A DNA stretch of 10,000 bases from Candidatus Hydrogenedens sp. (lineage in GTDB: Bacteria; Hydrogenedentota; Hydrogenedentia; Hydrogenedentales; Hydrogenedentaceae), in the NCBI GenBank assembly GCA_020216745.1, contig JAIWNQ010000043.1, forward strand, positions 1-10,000, given 5' to 3'. The notes under the pieces were generated by a model. The model saw only the letters and a program-made list of their open reading frames with translations. It was not told where the DNA came from and did not search any database. Positions 1 through 6,513 of the stretch are shown here, one piece after another. Position 1 is the first letter of the stretch. Every line of letters begins with the position of its first letter. The position numbers were made by a program, and so were the translations under genes.

Positions 1-1
1 T

Positions 2-664
2 CATGGAGGTACCTCTTTTGGCTCTGCTGGTACAACCCACCATTCCATTGAAGACCTTTCAATTATTCGTGCGATTCCCAATATACAATTAATTGTTCCT
101 GCGGATGCGGTCGAAACTGCTTTAGCGGTACAAGCCTGTGTAGAAGTGGAAGGACCTGTTTATATACGTATTGGTCGTAGTTTTGAACCTCGTGTATACG
201 AAACAGACCAATATGGTTTCACCATTGGCAAAGCGGTAGAAATGGCATCAGGAACAGACGTAACAGTTATCGCCTGTGGTGCGGTAGTTTATCATGCAGT
301 GGAAGCGGCTAAAATATTAGGACGTGAAGATGGAATTTCAGTTCGAGTCCTCAATATGCACACCATAAAGCCAATTGACCGCGAAGCTATTATTAAAGCG
401 ATAACTGAGACACGACGAATTGTAACATTTGAAGACCACAATGTAATTGGTGGTTTAGGTAGTGCGGTAGCCGAAGTTATTGCAGAAAGTGGGAAAGCCT
501 GTGCCTTTACCAAGGTTGGCATACCTGACCAATTTACACCCCACGGTTATCCAGAAGATTTGATGCATTACTATAAAATTGATACAGATGGTATTGTAGA
601 AAAAGTAAGAGAATTATTGGGCAAAGAATTTGAAAAAGAAGAGGACTGGGAGGACGAATACTAA
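2..664 (+). CDS. Transketolase, C-terminal subunit (5' partial)
   Basis: This is the 3' part (220 codons read) of a split transketolase whose N-terminal, thiamine diphosphate-binding half is normally a separate upstream gene. The enzyme moves two-carbon ketol units between sugar phosphates in the cytosolic pentose phosphate pathway. The reading frame is open from base 2, before the first ATG at 146, so that ATG is internal. Visible hallmarks are the pyrimidine-binding domain segment around GTTHHSIEDLSIIRAIPN (about residues 11-28), the GPVYIRIGR strand, then the C-terminal domain with VTFEDHNVIGGLGSAVAEV and GIPDQFTPHGYPEDL. The length and the GIPDQF-type ending fit the split transketolase C-subunit. 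1-deoxy-xylulose-5-phosphate synthase and pyruvate dehydrogenase E1 beta share this fold but fit less well. The last 12 or so residues are a very acidic tail. The stop shares one base with the next start (TAATG), so translational coupling is likely. Confidence 0.9.
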   Translation, partial: HGGTSFGSAGTTHHSIEDLSIIRAIPNIQLIVPADAVETALAVQACVEVEGPVYIRIGRSFEPRVYETDQYGFTIGKAVEMASGTDVTVIACGAVVYHAVEAAKILGREDGISVRVLNMHTIKPIDREAIIKAITETRRIVTFEDHNVIGGLGSAVAEVIAESGKACAFTKVGIPDQFTPHGYPEDLMHYYKIDTDGIVEKVRELLGKEFEKEEDWEDEY

Positions 665-1443
665 TGACCACGAATGAAAAAGAACTGCTGATTTCTCAGA
701 TTATCTTTCGTGCTGTTTTACCCGTGATTAAGGTTCTATTAGAAGACCATCCTACGTTCCGTAAACGTTTTGAAAATATTCAGGGAACGGTACAGTTTAC
801 AGCACAAAATGGCAACCAGAAAATTGGTGCTCATATTAAATTTGATAATCTTGATTTTCAAGTAATTCAGGAGATAATAGATAATCCTGATATTACATTC
901 CATTTCTCTTCTCTCAAAAAAATGATAAATTTTTTTACAGGGAAATTAGTATTACCCAAAATAAAAGGTTTAAAAAACGTCTCTTTACTTTGGAGAGTAT
1001 TTAGCGTATTGTTAGCCATGAAACTTCTTATGCCCGATGCAAAACCTAAAAATGAGATAGATAAAAAAGTAAAGGTAAAAATGACGTTGTATATGGTATC
1101 AACTGCATTAAGTCAATTGAATAAAGCGGGCGACCCGGACATGGTAAAATGGACATCCAAACAACCCGAACGGATCTACCAATGGTCTGTAGATAATGAA
1201 GATATAGCATGCTGGTTAAAGATTAAGGCAGGCCAAACGAAAGCAGGTAGAGGTATGTATACATTACGAAAACCTTTTGTGCATATGCGATTCCCTGATA
1301 TTGATTCCGCTTTGCCTGTTTTGACAAATTCTATAGATACGGTACAAGCAATGGCACAAGGCTTAGTTATCACAGAGGGGTCGCCAGAATACGCAGCCAA
1401 ATTAGGGGATTTTATGTTAAAAATAGCCGAACTCCTTACATAA
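664..1443 (+). CDS. SCP2-like (sterol carrier protein-type) tandem-domain protein, function unknown
   Basis: This is a 259-residue protein without a signal peptide or clear membrane helices, so it is probably cytosolic. The start overlaps the transketolase stop, and a strong ribosome site (GGGAGGA, 648-654) lies 9 bases upstream inside that gene, which fixes the ATG. I do not recognise a named family with certainty. Residues about 40-120 (GTVQFTA, then a strand-rich stretch, ITFHFSSLKKMINFFTGKL) have the strand-strand-helix pattern of SCP2-type lipid-binding domains. Residues about 170-257 (YQWSVDNEDIACWLKI, VHMRFPDIDSALPVL, then a helix ending KLGDFML) look like a second copy. SCP2 folds bind sterols, fatty acyl chains or similar lipids in a hydrophobic tunnel. 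The ligand here is unknown, and a metabolic link to transketolase is not evident. The family assignment is a pattern-based inference; the gene itself is secure. Confidence 0.6.
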   Translation: MTTNEKELLISQIIFRAVLPVIKVLLEDHPTFRKRFENIQGTVQFTAQNGNQKIGAHIKFDNLDFQVIQEIIDNPDITFHFSSLKKMINFFTGKLVLPKIKGLKNVSLLWRVFSVLLAMKLLMPDAKPKNEIDKKVKVKMTLYMVSTALSQLNKAGDPDMVKWTSKQPERIYQWSVDNEDIACWLKIKAGQTKAGRGMYTLRKPFVHMRFPDIDSALPVLTNSIDTVQAMAQGLVITEGSPEYAAKLGDFMLKIAELLT

Positions 1444-1501
1444 AACACTTGATTATTAAAAGACAAATCACATACTCCGTATTATTCCCCTCTTTTTCAA
1501 G

Positions 1502-1531
1502 TTGTAAATTTATCTAAAAAAACACTACTAT
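1502..1531 (+). promoter_or_regulatory. Weak candidate promoter ahead of the nhaC run
   Basis: In the 135-bp AT-rich gap before nhaC, TTGTAA (1502-1507) is followed after 18 bases by TACTAT (1526-1531). This is a loose match to sigma70 elements, and the ECF sigma encoded in the same run might use a different motif. The gap is the only place of any size where the nhaC-to-anti-sigma run could start its own transcript. No convincing terminator hairpin is seen after the preceding gene, so read-through from upstream also remains possible. Confidence 0.2.
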
Positions 1532-1578
1532 AAGTACACTTTTTTATCAAAAGATGTAATTAAACATAATAAAGTCTC

Positions 1579-3060
1579 ATGAAAGAAAATGCAGTAACAT
1601 TAAAATTAGCACTCCTACCCTGTATTTTATTAATTGTCCTTTTGGTAATTAACGTCTGGCTGTTTGGAGATGAAGCCACTTCAGGTCCCTGTCAAGTAGC
1701 CTTGCTAATTTCCTCTATCATAGGAGGAATTATTGGACATACAAAATTAGGTTTATCCTATCGAGACATCGAAAAAAAGGCAATTCACTCTATCGTACTG
1801 GCAATGGAGGCAATCATTATTCTATTAATTGTCGGGGCAACTATTGCATTATGGATACAGGGAGGTATTGTACCCACGGTCATTTACTATGGAGTAAAAA
1901 TACTTACGACAAAATCGTTCCCTATTGTAGCGTGTATCATTTGTTCTATTGTCTCTTTAGCAATTGGTAGTAGTTGGTCTACGATGGGAACTATAGGTGT
2001 GGCGCTAATGGGGATTGGCAAGGCTTTAGGATATTCCGAACCACTAATCGCAGGGGCAATCATTTCAGGTGCTTACCTCGGAGATAAGATGTCTCCCCTA
2101 TCTGACACGACCAATCTTGCGCCAGCAGTAAGTGGGACAAATCTTTTTGTACACGTAAAGAATATGTTAAATACAACGGTTCCTTCTTATATCATCACTT
2201 TAATTGTTTTTTTAGTTATTGGCTTACTTTATAATGCAGGTAATCAAGATATACATCAAACAGATGCTATCATCAAAGGATTGGAGCAAAATTTTACAAT
2301 TCACTGGGCATTCTTTGCAGTCCCTATTACGGTTATTTTTTTAGCGATGAGAAAAACCCCAGCCATACCTGCGTTAACTATAGGTTGTATTTTAGGTGGA
2401 ATTTTATCATTTATTTTCCAAAATGGCACACCTAAAGAGTTATCACAACTTCCCATCTTCGTATCCCAGAACTATCAGAGAATTATTCATGTTGCCTATC
2501 ATGGATATGTCTTACAAAGTGGTATTCCCGTATTAGATGACTTATTATCCACAGGGGGTATGGAAAAGATGTTTTCAACCATTTCCTTAATTATTATGGC
2601 AATGCTTTTTGGAGGTGTTATGGAGGCAACAGGAATGCTCCAGAAAATAGCCGAGACCATGTTACACTATGTGCATTCCGCAGGGCAATTAATGGCATCT
2701 ACCGTTGTAACCTGTGTTATTTTCAATGTCTTTGCTGCAGAGCAGTATTTAGCCATAATCATTCCGGGGCGTATGTTTCGTGCCTCCTATGTGGCAAGGG
2801 ATTTGGATATGCGTAATTTATCACGTGTATTGGAGGATGGTGCAACAGTTACATCTGTATTAGTTCCTTGGAACACATGTGGAGCCTTCGCAAGTTCTGT
2901 ATTGGGCGTTTCAACCTTTCACTACCTTCCCTTTTGCTTCTTCAACTGGATTACACCTTTAATATCTATTTTTATGTCCTTAATCAATTATAATATTATT
3001 CCTGCAAAACCACAGGAAAAAGAAGATATAAATGCACAATCAACAAACCAACAATCCTAA
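1579..3060 (+). CDS. nhaC: NhaC-family Na+/H+ antiporter
   Basis: This is a 493-residue polytopic inner-membrane transporter, about the usual length for NhaC. The family exchanges internal Na+ for external H+ and helps with pH and sodium homeostasis. Hydrophobic segments run almost throughout, starting at about residues 8-29. The most diagnostic stretch is residues 130-183: GSSWSTMGTIG, then GAYLGDKMSPLSDTTNLAPA, typical of the NhaC antiporter core. The second half repeats the pattern with FGGVMEATG, NVFAAEQYLAII and LVPWNTCGAF. A hydrophilic tail rich in Q, N, K and E ends the protein. The ATG at 1579 gives an N-terminus leading straight into the first helix, but no Shine-Dalgarno site is visible. 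The prenyl synthase gene starts only 6 bases after the stop, so the two are probably co-transcribed. Related NhaC proteins can exchange other couples such as malate/lactate, so the exact ion pair is inferred from family only. Confidence 0.9.
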   Translation: MKENAVTLKLALLPCILLIVLLVINVWLFGDEATSGPCQVALLISSIIGGIIGHTKLGLSYRDIEKKAIHSIVLAMEAIIILLIVGATIALWIQGGIVPTVIYYGVKILTTKSFPIVACIICSIVSLAIGSSWSTMGTIGVALMGIGKALGYSEPLIAGAIISGAYLGDKMSPLSDTTNLAPAVSGTNLFVHVKNMLNTTVPSYIITLIVFLVIGLLYNAGNQDIHQTDAIIKGLEQNFTIHWAFFAVPITVIFLAMRKTPAIPALTIGCILGGILSFIFQNGTPKELSQLPIFVSQNYQRIIHVAYHGYVLQSGIPVLDDLLSTGGMEKMFSTISLIIMAMLFGGVMEATGMLQKIAETMLHYVHSAGQLMASTVVTCVIFNVFAAEQYLAIIIPGRMFRASYVARDLDMRNLSRVLEDGATVTSVLVPWNTCGAFASSVLGVSTFHYLPFCFFNWITPLISIFMSLINYNIIPAKPQEKEDINAQSTNQQS

Positions 3061-3066
3061 TTAAAT

Positions 3067-4050
3067 ATGAAAACAGAAGCAGGAATAAGTTTATCAGAAA
3101 TATATGAACCTATTCAGAGTCCAATAAAAAAAGTGGAACAAGAAGTCCAGTCGATATGGGAAGAAGCACTAAACTTAGTGGAAATAGACCCAGCAACAGC
3201 CCCAAAGGCAAAAGGGAAATTATTACGTCCAGCAGTATGTTTGCTATGTGCAGGTGCCATAGGTAAAGAGGATTTGGATTCCTTTGTATATCTAGGCACT
3301 TCCTTTGAATTACTCCATTTAGCATCCCTCACTCATGATGATGTAATTGACCGTGCAATATTACGAAGAGGTGGGCAATCATTAAACACGTTGTGGGACA
3401 ATCACGCTGCTGTTTTAGGGGGCGATTATTTAGTGGCTCGAGCCATAGAACTTTTAGGGAGTTATAAAAATTATGAGATTATCCTTCACTCTGTCCGCTG
3501 TGTTCGGGAAATGGCAGAAGGGGAATTAAAATTCTTTGCAAAACCCATTGAATCATTTTCAATAGAAGATTGCACTGAATTAGCCCGTAATAAAACAGCA
3601 ATGTTGTTTGCTCGTTCCGCTTCTTCACCTGCATTTATTAACAACCTACCAGAAAAAGATGCCTTGTTTTCTTTTGGAGAAAATATAGGGATTGCATTTC
3701 AATTTATTGATGATTTATTAGACCTTACTCAGGACACAACTATATTAGGAAAACCACGATATAGCGATATTACTGAACAAAAAGTGACATTGCCTATCTT
3801 ATTGCTATGGGACAATTTAAATACTGATGAGAAAAGATTCTTCAAGGGTATATTCGGAAAAACATTGTCATTAGAAGAACAATGTTGGATTCAAAACATG
3901 TTGGAAAAGTATAAAATTGAAAAAAGTGTACTTGATTATGCAGAACGGTTGGGAGTTACAGCGATAGACCAAATAAAAGAACTTCCAGAAACGAAATTCA
4001 AAAAGTCATTAATAAAACTTTGTAAATTTATTATTTATCGACAAAATTAA
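3067..4050 (+). CDS. Long-chain polyprenyl diphosphate synthase (class I trans-isoprenyl synthase)
   Basis: This 327-residue cytosolic enzyme condenses isopentenyl diphosphate onto an allylic diphosphate to build an all-trans prenyl chain, usually for the side chain of menaquinone or ubiquinone. Key motifs are GKLLRP (50-55, substrate diphosphate binding), first aspartate-rich motif DDVID (91-95) followed by RR (100-101), MAEGEL (149-154), NKTAMLF (176-181 region), second aspartate-rich motif DDLLD (215-219), GKPRYSD (228-234) and KVTLPILLL (239-247). The residue five places before DDVID is Ala86; a small residue there goes with long chains (heptaprenyl to decaprenyl) rather than C15 or C20. 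The usual GGKRxRP reads KGKLLRP, so the first arginine is Leu. The gene lies 6 bases after nhaC and 13 before the sigma gene, inside an apparent operon. No Shine-Dalgarno site is seen. The chain length is inferred. Confidence 0.88.
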   Translation: MKTEAGISLSEIYEPIQSPIKKVEQEVQSIWEEALNLVEIDPATAPKAKGKLLRPAVCLLCAGAIGKEDLDSFVYLGTSFELLHLASLTHDDVIDRAILRRGGQSLNTLWDNHAAVLGGDYLVARAIELLGSYKNYEIILHSVRCVREMAEGELKFFAKPIESFSIEDCTELARNKTAMLFARSASSPAFINNLPEKDALFSFGENIGIAFQFIDDLLDLTQDTTILGKPRYSDITEQKVTLPILLLWDNLNTDEKRFFKGIFGKTLSLEEQCWIQNMLEKYKIEKSVLDYAERLGVTAIDQIKELPETKFKKSLIKLCKFIIYRQN

Positions 4051-4063
4051 TTGAATAAATAAT

Positions 4064-4669
4064 ATGGATTCTTCGTCTATGTTAAATAGAGATAATAATC
4101 CGATCTCACATGAGATATCGGATAAAAAACTCATTGAACAGATAAAAAACGGCGACGAACAAGCATTCGTCACTATTATGAATCGGTACTACAATATGGT
4201 ATTTTATGCATGTCTAAAAAGATTACATAACAAAGAGATTGCTAAAGAGGCAGTTCAGGAAGTTTTTTTGAAAGTATGGAAAAATATCAACAGCTGTTCA
4301 GAAGAAACTTTTTTTACGTCATGGTTGCTTACAATCACACAGAACCATTGTATTGACTTAATACGGAAAGATAAAAGTCGGAGAAACCACGAGCAGTCCA
4401 TGGAAGAAATAGAGAATATAGATAGTTTTTTATCAAAACACGATGCGATTCAAAATAAACTTGAAACAGAATATATATATCACCTCATTGAACAACTTCC
4501 TGAACCACAACGTTTCGTGCTTAAAAAAAGATTAGAAGGCTGGAGCGTTCAAGAAATTGCAGAACATTTAAATTGCCCATTAGGCACCGTTTTAAGCCGT
4601 TTTTCATTGGGAAAAAGGAAAATTTACGAACTTATGAAAATATCAAATATAACATTGAAAGATTTATAA
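4064..4669 (+). CDS. ECF-type RNA polymerase sigma factor (sigma-70 family)
   Basis: This 201-residue protein is the size of extracytoplasmic-function sigma factors, which carry only regions 2 and 4. Region 2 runs from about 22 to 107: IKNGDEQAFVTIMNRYYNMVF, KEAVQEVFLKVWKNI (core binding) and FTSWLLTITQNHCIDLIRKDK (promoter melting and -10 contact). A polar linker follows at about 108-133. Region 4 is about 136-191: LIEQLPEPQRFVLKKRLEGW and the helix-turn-helix EIAEHLNCPLGTVLSRF. An alternative ATG at 4079 would remove five residues before the conserved part; neither start has a visible Shine-Dalgarno site. The gene is 13 bases after the prenyl synthase and 55 before a zinc anti-sigma gene, the standard arrangement in which the anti-sigma holds the sigma at the membrane. 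The target promoters, and whether it controls its own run, cannot be read from the sequence. Confidence 0.92.
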   Translation: MDSSSMLNRDNNPISHEISDKKLIEQIKNGDEQAFVTIMNRYYNMVFYACLKRLHNKEIAKEAVQEVFLKVWKNINSCSEETFFTSWLLTITQNHCIDLIRKDKSRRNHEQSMEEIENIDSFLSKHDAIQNKLETEYIYHLIEQLPEPQRFVLKKRLEGWSVQEIAEHLNCPLGTVLSRFSLGKRKIYELMKISNITLKDL

Positions 4670-4724
4670 AAGATGGATATACTTTAAAGAAGAACAAAGA
4701 TATTATGATAATAAAGGATAGAAT

Positions 4725-5216
4725 ATGAAAAAGTTGAAAATAATTACTCCTTCAGTTAATCAATGCCCCCTGTTTGAGTCTGTATGTGAGCATATCGAAA
4801 CCAATGGAGGCAACATATCAGAGGAAATAGCTACACATATAAAATCATGCCCCTCATGTAGAGAATATTATGAGTTTTGGCAGGAGTTTGAACTGTTCAT
4901 TGAAGCCTCACCTAAGGAAACCGATGAAGACGTTATATCAGAATGGGAAAAACAAATTTCAATACAAAGAGTTCGACACCAAATACATCATAGGGCAAAA
5001 CAGAAAAAAATAATAGTGTGGGGTCTTTTAACAGCAGTAGCAGGGATAGTGTTTTTAATCTTGGCATTATTCTACTTCATCCCTTCAACTCAGGCACCAT
5101 CTGTTCAGGCAATCGAACAACCCTCAATAATAGAGAAACCAAGTTCTGATTATTCAGGGAACTCCATACCTTATAACACAACCCCTGAAAAAAGACTTCC
5201 CGACAAAGATATGTAA
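4725..5216 (+). CDS. Membrane-anchored zinc-finger anti-sigma factor
   Basis: This 163-residue protein is probably the regulator of the preceding sigma factor. The N-terminal cytosolic part carries the zinc-binding anti-sigma signature HIKSCPSC (His38-x3-Cys42-x2-Cys45), with Cys21 or His23 as the likely fourth ligand. An amphipathic charged stretch follows, then one transmembrane helix at about residues 96-119 preceded by KQKK, predicting cytosolic N-terminus and an exported C-terminus. The exported tail is only about 44 residues, rich in Pro, Ser and Ile, with no recognisable sensor domain. In this family release of the sigma factor can follow proteolysis or zinc/thiol change; which applies here is unknown. 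The ATG is supported by an AAAGGA site (4713-4718) six bases upstream. It is the last gene of the plus-strand run and faces a convergent gene. Confidence 0.82.
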   Translation: MKKLKIITPSVNQCPLFESVCEHIETNGGNISEEIATHIKSCPSCREYYEFWQEFELFIEASPKETDEDVISEWEKQISIQRVRHQIHHRAKQKKIIVWGLLTAVAGIVFLILALFYFIPSTQAPSVQAIEQPSIIEKPSSDYSGNSIPYNTTPEKRLPDKDM

Positions 5217-5223
5217 TCTATAA

Positions 5224-5251
5224 ATAAATTTGTAACCCCTTAAACATTTAT
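5224..5251. terminator. AT-rich hairpin between convergent genes, possible bidirectional terminator
   Basis: ATAAATTTGTAA (5224-5235) and TTAAACATTTAT (5240-5251) are imperfect inverted copies (10 of 12 positions pair) around a CCCC loop. It sits exactly where the anti-sigma gene (ending 5216) and the minus-strand phosphoesterase (stop codon 5248-5250) converge. The stem is nearly all A-T and no long U run follows on either strand, so as an intrinsic terminator it would be weak. Position rather than strength is the reason to list it. Confidence 0.3.
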
Positions 5252-6156
5252 ACAAGTGGAATTGTAAAATGTCGGTCTTCGGGAGCACCTCTTACCATCT
5301 CTCTACCGTGAATAAGTGATTTTTCTGCAAAGCTTTTATCTGACAAACCTAATGTCTCAACCTCCATGTATTCTGGGCTAACAATTATCCTGCGAAATTC
5401 TATCGGATACTCACACAAAGCAGACGTGGTTATTTGAACTACATTTTTATTCTGGACGATATAATTCATGTGCATATGACCAGATAAAACGACACAGGTT
5501 TTGGGATGTTGATAAAGTATATCCAAGACCTCTTCTGCATTGGTCAAAATTCCGCTGTCTCGATATCCATCATACTTGCATCGATCTGGAATAGGAAATA
5601 GAGGACAATGAATAGATACAACGACAGGTTTATCCCTGCATGTTTTAAGTTCCTCTTTTAGCCATTCCGCATGTTCCTCAGCCAGAACCCACTGGATACC
5701 GCTATGGGTTTCCTTCATATTCTTAATTTGAGAAGGGTCCCGAATTGCGTGCACCGTCAAATCATCCCAAACCCAACTTACTTCTAACATACAAAAGTGA
5801 AGATTCTTATATGTGAATGAGTAGGTAAATCGAGAGGTTGGAAAATGTTTATCAAAATATTTTAAAACACGAGATCGTGATTGATGTGTTTTTAAATCAT
5901 GATTTCCACCCAAAAGATAGAATGGAATATTGATTGTATCAAATATTTTACGTATTTCCTTTTCCAACGATTCATCTTCGCAAGAACATACATCACCAGT
6001 AACAATAATAAAATCGGGATGATATTGAACAACATCTTTAAGAAAACATCTCAGAATATCAAATGAAATAGATGTTAAAATACGATTATTCCAAATCCCG
6101 TCGGGGTCATAACCAAGATGAAAATCCGAACTGTGTATTAAATTCCATTTCTTCAT
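5248..6156 (-). CDS. Calcineurin-like metallophosphoesterase
   Basis: This is a 302-residue soluble protein of the dimetal phosphoesterase superfamily, which hydrolyses phosphomono- or phosphodiesters. All core motifs are present in order: SDFHLG (Asp11, His13), GDVCS (Asp55), GGNHD (Asn85, His86), SIHCP (His183) and SGHMHM (His227, His229). The metal site should therefore be intact. I chose the ATG at 6156, which puts the first motif at residue 11 as usual. An in-frame TTG at 6195 would add 13 residues (MRNVFYIFILSFN), but it has no ribosome site either and would leave only 9 bases after the upstream stop. The short hydrophobic extension makes the longer form worth keeping in mind. The substrate is unknown: 3',5'-cyclic nucleotide phosphodiesterases, nucleases and lipid-related hydrolases share these motifs. 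It lies 48 bases after a small membrane gene and probably shares its promoter. Confidence 0.85.
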   Translation of the reverse strand: MKKWNLIHSSDFHLGYDPDGIWNNRILTSISFDILRCFLKDVVQYHPDFIIVTGDVCSCEDESLEKEIRKIFDTINIPFYLLGGNHDLKTHQSRSRVLKYFDKHFPTSRFTYSFTYKNLHFCMLEVSWVWDDLTVHAIRDPSQIKNMKETHSGIQWVLAEEHAEWLKEELKTCRDKPVVVSIHCPLFPIPDRCKYDGYRDSGILTNAEEVLDILYQHPKTCVVLSGHMHMNYIVQNKNVVQITTSALCEYPIEFRRIIVSPEYMEVETLGLSDKSFAEKSLIHGREMVRGAPEDRHFTIPLV

Positions 6157-6204
6157 ATTGAAACTCAGTATAAAAATGTAAAATACATTCCTCAAAAAGT
6201 ATGT

Positions 6205-6381
6205 TTAGTCATGGGGTCTTCTATTTAAGTATGCCATCACTGCACCCACAATACCAACGGCAAAATAAATCCATAGGGGTTGTTTCGTAAGAGCACTCAT
6301 AGACTCTGGCAAAATCCCCATAAACACAGCAATGCCAAAACCAAATCCCAAAATCATTAGCAACAAAGCTATTATCGTCAT
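6205..6381 (-). CDS. Small two-helix membrane protein, unknown function
   Basis: This is a 58-residue open frame not resembling any family I recognise. The protein begins MTIIALLLMILGFGFGIAVF, giving a first transmembrane helix at about residues 3-23. A short loop (PESMSALTKQP) follows, then a second helix at about 36-52 and the tail YLNRRPHD. The positive tail suggests both ends face the cytosol. Support for it being real: an AAGGA ribosome site 8 bases before the ATG, a near-consensus promoter about 45 bases upstream, consistently hydrophobic content in two separate blocks, and a position leading the phosphoesterase gene on the same strand. Without it, that promoter would have a leader of over 260 bases. 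Small membrane proteins often modulate larger partners or the envelope, but no role can be assigned here. Confidence 0.7.
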   Translation of the reverse strand: MTIIALLLMILGFGFGIAVFMGILPESMSALTKQPLWIYFAVGIVGAVMAYLNRRPHD

Positions 6382-6425
6382 ATATTATTCCTTAATAATA
6401 TATTTACATATAGAAAATCATAAAC

Positions 6426-6454
6426 ATTATAAAATACAATATTTGTTAGTTCAA
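6426..6454 (-). promoter_or_regulatory. Near-consensus sigma70 promoter for the small membrane protein and phosphoesterase
   Basis: Read on the minus strand, TTGAAC (6454-6449) and TATAAT (6431-6426) are separated by exactly 17 bases. The -10 is perfect and the -35 matches four of six positions. The predicted start near 6419 leaves a leader of about 38 bases containing the AAGGA ribosome site of the 58-codon gene. This is the best promoter in the window and suggests the pair is read by the housekeeping sigma factor. Confidence 0.65.
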
Positions 6455-6472
6455 TTTACAAATTACTATAAA
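6443..6472 (+). promoter_or_regulatory. Candidate promoter for the DUF2339 gene
   Basis: TTGTTA (6443-6448) and TATAAA (6467-6472) are 18 bases apart and would start a transcript near 6480, about 35 bases before the GTG start. The match is moderate in a very AT-rich region. Its -35 box directly abuts the -35 box of the opposing promoter (6449-6454), so two polymerases could hardly occupy both at once. Confidence 0.4.
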
Positions 6473-6492
6473 ATTATTTATCTATAAAATTA
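6466..6492 (+). repeat. Short direct repeat in the leader of the DUF2339 gene
   Basis: CTATAAAATTA occurs at 6466-6476 and again at 6482-6492, a 16-bp period. The first copy overlaps the candidate -10 box and the second falls in the 5' leader. It could be a tandem regulator site or a duplicated -10 region (the second copy again offers TATAAA). In such AT-rich DNA it could also be chance. Confidence 0.35.
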
Positions 6493-6501
6493 CTATTTCC
6501 T

Positions 6502-6507
6502 GAGGTA
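6502..6507 (+). promoter_or_regulatory. Ribosome binding site that fixes the GTG start of the DUF2339 gene
   Basis: GAGGTA sits six bases before GTG at 6514, a good Shine-Dalgarno match. The first internal methionine of the frame is only at about residue 200, inside the membrane domain, so GTG is the credible start and the coiled-coil N-terminus is part of the protein. Confidence 0.65.
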
Positions 6508-6513
6508 ACCAGA

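Noticed and set aside
1176..1466. 96-codon open frame on the minus strand
   Set aside because: It is antisense to the SCP2-like gene, has no ribosome site or recognisable domain and has typical shadow composition.
1447..1503. CTTGA ... TCAAG inverted repeat after the SCP2-like gene as a terminator
   Set aside because: The arms are only five bases long and separated by nearly 50 bases, so no stable hairpin is expected.
4682..4690. CTTTAAAG palindrome in the sigma/anti-sigma gap as an operator
   Set aside because: It is short, AT-rich and unrepeated, with no second copy near other promoters in the window.
6157..6195. TTG at 6195 as the start of the phosphoesterase
   Set aside because: It gives a 13-residue extension before a family whose first motif normally lies close to the N-terminus, with no Shine-Dalgarno site; ATG at 6156 is preferred, though not proven.
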